Assembly (NCBI GenBank): GCA_003838145.1
Contig: QYZZ01000019.1
Coordinates: 1-64,000 of the forward strand
Direction: 5' to 3'
Source of the DNA: Tindallia sp. MSAO_Bac2
Lineage (GTDB): Bacteria; Bacillota; Clostridia; Peptostreptococcales; Tindalliaceae
DNA length: 64,000 nucleotides
Under the pieces are notes generated by a model. The model did not search any database, was not told where the DNA came from, and was given only the letters and a program-made list of their open reading frames with translations. Each line of letters opens with the position of its first letter. Within the stretch, counting starts at the first letter, position 1. The translations under genes and the position numbers were made by a program. Shown in pieces: positions 57,989-64,000 of the stretch.

Positions 57989-58870
57989 ATGAGTACATGG
58001 ACCACAGCCGAAAAACAGGAAGTCAGAAAGAAAGTAACCATTCATACATTGATGAAAAAGAAAGAAAAGGGCGAAAAAATAACTTTTTTAACAGCTTATG
58101 ATTATCCCACAGCTGTTCTGGAAGACCAGGCTGGCATCGATCTTATCCTGGTAGGCGATTCGCTTGGTATGTGCGTTTATGGTTTTGACAGCACACTTCC
58201 GGTGACAATGGATATGATGGTGAATCACTCTAAGGCCGTCAGAAAAGGTGCCCCCAACAGCTTTGTCATTGGAGACATGCCTTATCTTTCATACCAGATA
58301 TCCGTTGAGCAGGCCGTAGCTAACGCCGGAAGACTAATGCAGGAGTGTGGTGTTGACGGGGTAAAACTGGAGGGCGGACTGGAAATGACAGACCGCATTG
58401 AAGCGATTACGAAAGCGGGAATTCCGGTAATGGGCCATTTGGGCCTGACGCCTCAATCCGCATCTATGTTGGGGGGGTTCAAAGCCCAGGGAAAAAGCGT
58501 GGATGCTGCTTTAAAACTGATGGAAGAAGCTAAAGCACTGGAAGAAGCCGGTTGTGTCAGCATTCTGTTGGAAGCCATTCCGGCGGAAGTGGCACAGCTC
58601 ATCACAGAGCGGGCCAATATACCGATTCTGGGAATTGGAGCAGGACCATACTGTGATGGACAGGTTCTGGTAGTGCATGATATGCTTGGTTTCTTTGGCG
58701 GTCATGTAGCAAAATTTGTGAAGCAATACACTAATATGAACGAGGTTATTGCAAAAGCGTTAACGGAATATAAAGAAGATGTTGAAGCGGGAACTTTCCC
58801 GGCGCCGGAGCATTGCTATAAAATCAGCGAAGATGAACTGGAAAAGCTGCGTAAGGCAGTTGAAAAATAA
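57989..58870 (+). CDS. panB: 3-methyl-2-oxobutanoate hydroxymethyltransferase
   Basis: KITFLTAYDYPTAVLEDQAGIDLILVGDSLGMCVYGFDSTLPVTMDMMVNHSKAV; VMGHLGLTPQSASMLGGFKAQGK; GIGAGPYCDGQVLVVHDMLG. Confidence 0.95.
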   Translation: MSTWTTAEKQEVRKKVTIHTLMKKKEKGEKITFLTAYDYPTAVLEDQAGIDLILVGDSLGMCVYGFDSTLPVTMDMMVNHSKAVRKGAPNSFVIGDMPYLSYQISVEQAVANAGRLMQECGVDGVKLEGGLEMTDRIEAITKAGIPVMGHLGLTPQSASMLGGFKAQGKSVDAALKLMEEAKALEEAGCVSILLEAIPAEVAQLITERANIPILGIGAGPYCDGQVLVVHDMLGFFGGHVAKFVKQYTNMNEVIAKALTEYKEDVEAGTFPAPEHCYKISEDELEKLRKAVEK

Positions 58871-58966
58871 TCTAAAGAAGTCGAAGGGAGGCGACAATGC
58901 TTAGCTGCTGCGCCTCTCTTTTTATTTCAGAATTTTGAACAGGTGGAAGAATCTGGAGGAAAAGGT

Positions 58967-60421
58967 ATGGACAAAAAATTATTAAAAGAAACAGATAACT
59001 ATTCAAAAAGTCTAATCGAAGAAATTGAAAAACAATATCTGAAAGCTGTCAAACTGCTGAACCGGAAGATCGTAGTCCTTGACGATGATCCTACTGGTAT
59101 ACAGACAGTGCATGGTGTCTATGTTTTCACGGGTTGGACACAGGCTATGATGGAAGATGGTTTTAGTAATCCGGAGAATATTTTTTATATCCTTACTAAT
59201 TCCCGAAGCTTTTCAAAGCAAAAAACCAAAAAGGTGCACGAAATAATAGCAAAAGAAGTGATTGTTGCATCAGAAAAATCCGGGAAGAATTATATTATCA
59301 TCAGCCGGAGCGATTCAACTTTAAGGGGTCACTATCCTCTTGAGACGGAAACCCTCAGGCGAACAATTGAATCGGCATCAGGGAAAAAATATGATGGCGA
59401 AATACTGATTCCCTTTTTTAGTGAAGGTGGCAGGATCACTGTTAACAATACACATTATCTTCTGGAAAAAGACAGGCTGATTCCGGTTTCTGAGAGTGAA
59501 TTTGCCAAAGATAAAAGCTTTGGATATAAACACGCTCATCTGGGGGAATTTGTAGAAGAAAAGACAGCGGGAGAATATAAAGCGGAAGAATGTGAATACA
59601 TATCCATAAATGATCTTCGCAGCCTGAAGGTTGATGAAATAACGCATCAACTGATGAAGGTGAAAGATTATGGGAAGATCATAGTAAATGCTGAAAACTA
59701 TTATGATATGAAAGTTTTTGTGATTGCACTGGTTAAGGCTATACTGGATGGGAAGGAGTATTTGTTCCGAAGTGCGGCATCTTTTCCCAAAACCCTAAGC
59801 GGAATTGCAGATAAACCATACCTGAAAGCGGAGGAGCTGGTGTCACCAAAGGCAAATAATGGAGGGATCATTTTAATTGGCTCGCATGTCCGGAAAACTA
59901 CAGAGCAAATGAAATGTTTATTGAATTCAGGGTTAGCGTTAACAGAGGTTGAATTCAACCAGCACCTGGTAATGGACGATGAAAAAATGGAAGTTGAGGT
60001 GAATCGGGTCAGGCAGATAGTCGATTATTCCATTAGCCAGGGACGGCATGTGGTTGTCTATACAAAGAGGGAAAGATATGATCTGGATACAGAAGATCAG
60101 GAAGAGCAGCTCCGGGTATCTGTGAAAATATCAGACGCCCTTACAGAGATTATTAAAAGACTTGAAGCGCAGCCAGGTTTTATGATTACAAAAGGTGGAA
60201 TTACCTCCAGTGATATTGGCACAAAAGCCATAGGAGTTCAAAAAGCATATGTAATGGGTCAGGCAATTCCGGGTGTTCCGGTGTGGATGACTGGAGCCGA
60301 AAGTAAATTTCCGCATATGCCCCTTATTATTTTTCCGGGCAACGTAGGTGATGAAAATGCTCTTAAAGATATCGTTGAGAGGTTAGCGGGGCAGATAGAA
60401 AATTCAACACAGGGGAAATAA
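58967..60421 (+). CDS. DUF1537 / four-carbon acid-sugar kinase family protein
   Basis: VVLDDDPTGIQTVHGVYVFTGW; FYILTNSRSFSKQ; ISRSDSTLRGHYPLET; ITKGGITSSDIGTKAIGVQKAYVMGQAIPGVPVW. Confidence 0.88.
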   Translation: MDKKLLKETDNYSKSLIEEIEKQYLKAVKLLNRKIVVLDDDPTGIQTVHGVYVFTGWTQAMMEDGFSNPENIFYILTNSRSFSKQKTKKVHEIIAKEVIVASEKSGKNYIIISRSDSTLRGHYPLETETLRRTIESASGKKYDGEILIPFFSEGGRITVNNTHYLLEKDRLIPVSESEFAKDKSFGYKHAHLGEFVEEKTAGEYKAEECEYISINDLRSLKVDEITHQLMKVKDYGKIIVNAENYYDMKVFVIALVKAILDGKEYLFRSAASFPKTLSGIADKPYLKAEELVSPKANNGGIILIGSHVRKTTEQMKCLLNSGLALTEVEFNQHLVMDDEKMEVEVNRVRQIVDYSISQGRHVVVYTKRERYDLDTEDQEEQLRVSVKISDALTEIIKRLEAQPGFMITKGGITSSDIGTKAIGVQKAYVMGQAIPGVPVWMTGAESKFPHMPLIIFPGNVGDENALKDIVERLAGQIENSTQGK

Positions 60422-60517
60422 AGATTTCGAACTGGCACACGAAAAAAACCATTGAGGATATGTGCCGGGACTCATGGCGCTGGCAACAAAATAACCCCAA
60501 TGGTTATAACGGTTAAT

Positions 60518-61603
60518 TTATTTTCCAATCTGCTTTTTAACCTCTTTCAGCGCTTCGGAATAGGGTGACTTCAACACGCCTTTTTCTGTAATGATGGCGG
60601 TAATAAGGCTTTGATCCGTCACATCAAAGGCCGGGTTATACACCTTTATGTTCTCCGGAGCCATGGGCTTTTCATACCACTTGGAAACGACTTCTTCGGA
60701 AGGACGCTGTTCAATCTCTATGTCTCCCCCGGTTGGGCAGTCGAAGTCGATGGTAGAGAGCGGGGCGCAGATATAGAAGGGAATATTGTAGTGTTTGGCC
60801 AGTATTGCCACGCCGGAAGTTCCGATTTTGTTAGCAGCATCTCCATTGGCAGCGACCCGGTCACATCCGGTAATAACAGCCTGGACCTTTCCTTCCTGCA
60901 TGACGATAGAAGCCATATTATCGCAAATCAAGGTGACGTTTACGCCAGCCTGCTGCAGCTCCCAGGTGGTTAGCCGGGCGCCCTGAAGCAAAGGGCGGGT
61001 TTCGTCGGCATACACGTTAAAATCATATCCCTGCTGCTGTCCTAAATAGAGAGGTGATAATGCGGTTCCAAAGCGTGAAGTGGCAAGAGCGCCTGCGTTG
61101 CAATGAGTCAGGATACCCCATCCTGGCTTTAGCAGAGTAAGGGCGTGTTCTCCGATAGACCGGCACACTTCTTCATCTTCTAATTGTATTTTCGTTGCCT
61201 CCAGCTTCAATTCCAGTAGAGCCTTTTCAACGGTAGTTTCCTGATGGCGCTTTAAGCAGTCCTCCATTCGGTTTAAAGCCCAGAAAAGGTTGACAGCGGT
61301 AGGTCTGGAGGAAGCAAGATATTCCTTGTTTTTCATAAATACGTCATAAAGCTGGAAATAGGTGCTGGCATGAGACCATCTTGAAGCCAAATATACCCCG
61401 TAGGCAGCTGCAATTCCTATGGCTGGTGCTCCGCGAACCCGCAGCTGATAAATAGCTTCCCATATGTCTTCGATATTCTCCAGCACAATATAGCGTGTTT
61501 CTCCTGGCAAAAGAGTCTGGTCGATAATTTCCAGAGCATCCCTGTCTTCCAGCAGTCTTATGGTGTGAAAAGCTTCCTGGTTTTCATTGAGTGGTTTAAG
61601 CAT
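60518..61603 (-). CDS. mtnA: S-methyl-5-thioribose-1-phosphate isomerase / aIF-2B-like
   Basis: YQLRVRGAPAIGIAAAYGVYLA; ILTHCNAGALATSRFGTALSPLYLGQQQGYDFNVYADETRPLLQGARLTTWELQQAGVNVTLICDNMAS; VITGCDRVAANGDAANKIGTSGVAI. Confidence 0.93.
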   Translation of the reverse strand: MLKPLNENQEAFHTIRLLEDRDALEIIDQTLLPGETRYIVLENIEDIWEAIYQLRVRGAPAIGIAAAYGVYLASRWSHASTYFQLYDVFMKNKEYLASSRPTAVNLFWALNRMEDCLKRHQETTVEKALLELKLEATKIQLEDEEVCRSIGEHALTLLKPGWGILTHCNAGALATSRFGTALSPLYLGQQQGYDFNVYADETRPLLQGARLTTWELQQAGVNVTLICDNMASIVMQEGKVQAVITGCDRVAANGDAANKIGTSGVAILAKHYNIPFYICAPLSTIDFDCPTGGDIEIEQRPSEEVVSKWYEKPMAPENIKVYNPAFDVTDQSLITAIITEKGVLKSPYSEALKEVKKQIGK

Positions 61604-61627
61604 CGGAATTTGGCACCTCCCATAGCA

Positions 61628-62308
61628 CTAATCTGATAACATAATTTTTTCCAGCTGGAAGGGCTCTACCTGCTTTCCATCCATGAAAGCCCGCATGTTG
61701 CCACCGGAAATTTCGTCAATAAGGACAATTTCGTTACCGGACTTACCAAACTCAAATTTAATATCATACAAATCCAGTCCTTTTTCTGCCAGAAGCTCCC
61801 GTACAATGGAAGCGATCCTGTGGGTAAGATTTTTTAATGTTTTGTACTCATCCCTTGACAATATATTCAGCATATCCAAAGCATCTTCTGAAATGGGTGG
61901 GTCCTGCCTGTCGTCATCTTTAAGGGTTACTTCGACAAAAGCATCCAGTGGGTGGCCTTCTTCCACATAGCCGCCATATCGCCGATAAAAACTGCCGACA
62001 GCACGATAACGACAAATTACTTCCAGGCCTTTCCCGAAGGTGGCGGCAGGTTTAACCGTCATGGTGGCTTCTTTTGGGTCGGCGTCAATGTAATGAGTCG
62101 GGATTCCCTCATCTTTCAATTTCTCGAAGAAAAACTTTGTAAGTCGCAATCCTGACTGGCCGGCTCCTTCAACGGTTAAGCCTATTTCGTTGGAACCTGG
62201 ATCGAAAACACCATCCTTTCCCGTCATATCATCCTTAAACTTCAGCAGAAACATGCCATCAGGCAGTTTATAAACGTTTTTTGTTTTGCCGGTATAAATC
62301 AATTCCAT
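61628..62308 (-). CDS. purC: Phosphoribosylaminoimidazole-succinocarboxamide synthase
   Basis: MELIYTGKTKNVYKLPDGMFLLKFKDDMTGKDGVFDPGSNEIGLTVEGAGQSGLRLTKFFFEKL; EFGKSGNEIVLIDEISGGNMR. Confidence 0.94.
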   Translation of the reverse strand: MELIYTGKTKNVYKLPDGMFLLKFKDDMTGKDGVFDPGSNEIGLTVEGAGQSGLRLTKFFFEKLKDEGIPTHYIDADPKEATMTVKPAATFGKGLEVICRYRAVGSFYRRYGGYVEEGHPLDAFVEVTLKDDDRQDPPISEDALDMLNILSRDEYKTLKNLTHRIASIVRELLAEKGLDLYDIKFEFGKSGNEIVLIDEISGGNMRAFMDGKQVEPFQLEKIMLSD

Positions 62309-62461
62309 CGTAAAACTCCTTTCCATTCTGTTTTAATTATATTATGCGCTATCACTGCAAATTTATCAATGATAAGCCTTGATTCGGGTTACTGAGTGGC
62401 TTGTCAGGCATCGGGTAACGTGTTAAGCTACAGACTGAGAATAAAAACAGGGAGGTACACA

Positions 62462-63211
62462 ATGAAACTGATATCCTGGAACGTAAATGGATTAAGAGCC
62501 TGCATTAAAAAAGGATTTATGGATTATTTTAATGAGGTTAACGCAGACATATTTTGTATTCAGGAAACAAAGCTGCAGCCCGAACAAATTGATCTGGAGC
62601 TGGAAGGTTACCAGCAGTTTTGGAATTCTGCGGAAAAGAAAGGCTATTCCGGGACTGCTGTATTTAGCAGGATCAAGCCCTTGTCAGTACAATATGGTTT
62701 AAAAATGGAAGAATACGATGGCGAAGGACGCGTAATTACCTTGGAGTACGAAAACTTTTACCTGGTTAATGTATATACCCCAAACTCTCAGCGTGAGCTG
62801 ACCAGACTTGATTTCAGGATGGAGTGGGAAGAGGTTTTCCGAGGATATTTGAAAGATCTTGAAAAATCCAAACCGGTTATTCTGTGCGGCGATTTAAACG
62901 TGGCGCATCAGGAAATTGATCTTAAAAACCCGAAAACGAATCGCCGGAATGCTGGTTTTACCGACGAAGAAAGAGGGAAAATGACCGCATTATTGAACAA
63001 TGGATTTGTTGATACATTCAGGCACTTTTACCCGGAGCTGGAAGGCGCTTATACCTGGTGGTCTTACATGAGAAAAGCCAGAGATCGGAATGCCGGGTGG
63101 AGAATTGACTATTTTATTGTATCTGAGATTTTGAAAAATGACCTGAAAAAAGCAGAAATCCATTCTGAAATAATGGGAAGCGACCACTGCCCTGTGCTTC
63201 TGGAAATTTAA
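62462..63211 (+). CDS. xth: Exodeoxyribonuclease III
   Basis: MKLISWNVNGLRACIKKGFMDYFNEVNADIFCIQETKLQPEQ; VILCGDLNVAHQEIDLKNPKTNRRNAGFTDEER; IMGSDHCPVLLEI. Confidence 0.95.
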   Translation: MKLISWNVNGLRACIKKGFMDYFNEVNADIFCIQETKLQPEQIDLELEGYQQFWNSAEKKGYSGTAVFSRIKPLSVQYGLKMEEYDGEGRVITLEYENFYLVNVYTPNSQRELTRLDFRMEWEEVFRGYLKDLEKSKPVILCGDLNVAHQEIDLKNPKTNRRNAGFTDEERGKMTALLNNGFVDTFRHFYPELEGAYTWWSYMRKARDRNAGWRIDYFIVSEILKNDLKKAEIHSEIMGSDHCPVLLEI

Positions 63212-63327
63212 GAATTTTCATTTGAAATACAAGGGGAGTTGACATTGTGAAAACTCTGCCATATAATAAAAACTGGATATGTGGTTGCAATTTGGAAAAC
63301 AAGCTGATACCGTTCAAGTAAATGAAT

Positions 63328-63506
63328 CATAAATAGAGGAGCAGTCATAGGGTAACCGGGACATACTAAGGAGGCACACCTCTGATGGTTCCGGCGAAGG
63401 CTTTGACTGCCGAAAGAGTTTTACTGGTGTGCGGTGAACTCTTGACAGTTCAGGACAGGCCTGGGTTGTTGTCATGCCAATGTTTGAGCATGGAGAGCTA
63501 TTTATG
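63328..63506 (+). ncRNA. Lysine riboswitch (L-box) aptamer
   Basis: P1 CATAAATAG (63328-63336)/CTATTTATG (63498-63506); L-box-like ATAGAGGAGC and TGGAGAGCTAT ends; GACTGCCGAAAG core; P2 base GCAGTCA/TGACTGC; P3 AAGAGTT/AACTCTT; P4 CAGG/CCTG; P5 CATGC/GCATG; L2-L3 kissing GCACACC (63374-63380)/GGTGTGC (63426-63432). Confidence 0.82.
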
Positions 63507-63539
63507 TAATGAGGCATCATTACGTAAATAGCTTTTTTT
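63496..63539 (+). terminator. Riboswitch-linked intrinsic terminator AGCTATTTATGTAATGA ggca TCATTACGTAAATAGCT + T7
   Basis: 17-bp stem with one G:U, U-tract; its 5' arm contains the 3' strand of riboswitch P1. Confidence 0.9.
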
Positions 63540-63611
63540 CATACCCATAACCATTGATGCCCGAATCCTGAATACGTTATAAAATCAGCGAAGAAGAAAG
63601 GTGGTTATTTC

Positions 63612-64000
63612 ATGAACAGTGTACCTAAGCTTAATCTTGAAAGATCCATGAAAATGTTTGAAGAGGCTAAGAATGTGTCGCCGGGCGGGCTGCTTGGTAT
63701 CCGTCGTCCTTACAACTTTGTTGAAGGAGAGTATCCAATTTTTATTGAAAGAGGATATGACGGTCATATCGTCGATGTGGATGGCAACGATTATATCGAT
63801 ATGCTTTGCGGCTACGGTCCCATCATTCTCGGTTATCGCGAACCGGAAATCAATCAGGCTGTTATCGAACAAATGGAAAAAGGCTTCTGTTTTTCTTTGG
63901 TGCAGGAGATTCAAAACACTTTGGCTAATCGCCTCGTAAAGCTGATTCCCTCAGCAGAAATGGTAGTACTTGCAAAGACTGGATCTGATGTTACCACCAT
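63612..64000 (+). CDS. Class III PLP aminotransferase (glutamate-1-semialdehyde aminotransferase-like), partial, runs off right edge
   Basis: NVSPGGLLGIRRPYNFVEGEYPIFIERGYDGHIVDVDGNDYIDMLCGYGPIILGYREPEINQAV...AEMVVLAKTGSDVTT. Confidence 0.82.
   Translation, partial: MNSVPKLNLERSMKMFEEAKNVSPGGLLGIRRPYNFVEGEYPIFIERGYDGHIVDVDGNDYIDMLCGYGPIILGYREPEINQAVIEQMEKGFCFSLVQEIQNTLANRLVKLIPSAEMVVLAKTGSDVTT

Noticed and set aside
57989-58870. Pantothenate biosynthesis operon
   Set aside because: panC and panD are absent and the neighbours are transport, racemase and kinase genes.
60447-60505. Inverted repeat AACCATTG...CAATGGTT between the DUF1537 gene and mtnA
   Set aside because: Probably a weak shared terminator for convergent genes; overlapping alternative pairings and no clear U-tract, so not called as a feature.
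63340-63480. Glycine riboswitch
   Set aside because: Local similarities (GCCGAAAGAG, GAACTCTTGACAG...GGACAG) are seen, but the spacing does not fit. The P1 ends, the 5-helix layout and the L2-L3 kiss fit the lysine class.
1-64000. CRISPR arrays, tRNA/rRNA genes, prophage or transposase genes
   Set aside because: None recognised on reading either strand; only short repeats and a MITE-like element were seen.

Overview
This is a gene-dense, low-to-moderate GC chromosomal window. Gene content (amino-acid fermentation, EtfAB-linked oxidation, a probable selenoprotein) suggests an anaerobic Firmicute of the Clostridia type. I saw no rRNA, tRNA, CRISPR array or transposase. From left to right it contains: a partial CheV; a hybrid sensor kinase; a TetR / PEP-utilising phosphotransferase / MFS resistance-like locus with two copies of one perfect operator; a soluble Rossmann-MCP fusion; a solitary BrxD-like ATPase; a soluble fumarate-reductase-like pair with a PanE homologue; cyanophycinase and cyanophycin synthetase; a ProXp / ornithine cyclodeaminase / KamA-family cluster; a peroxiredoxin interrupted by an in-frame TGA at the active site (probable Sec); sucCD; a histidine-utilisation cluster with a BTAD-ATPase regulator and a DapF/CntK-like epimerase; a ~15 kb hydroxy-acid catabolic cluster (GntR, EtfBA, GlcD, LarA, IclR, a LarA-N-like protein, TRAP DctPQM, a second LarA, PanB, DUF1537 kinase); mtnA, purC and exoIII; and, at the right edge, a probable lysine riboswitch whose P1 overlaps the terminator (ON-type geometry) ahead of a class III aminotransferase. 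The strongest leads are the riboswitch, the selenoprotein and the LarA/PanB/DUF1537 cluster. All family names come from motif recognition in the translations; no searches were run.
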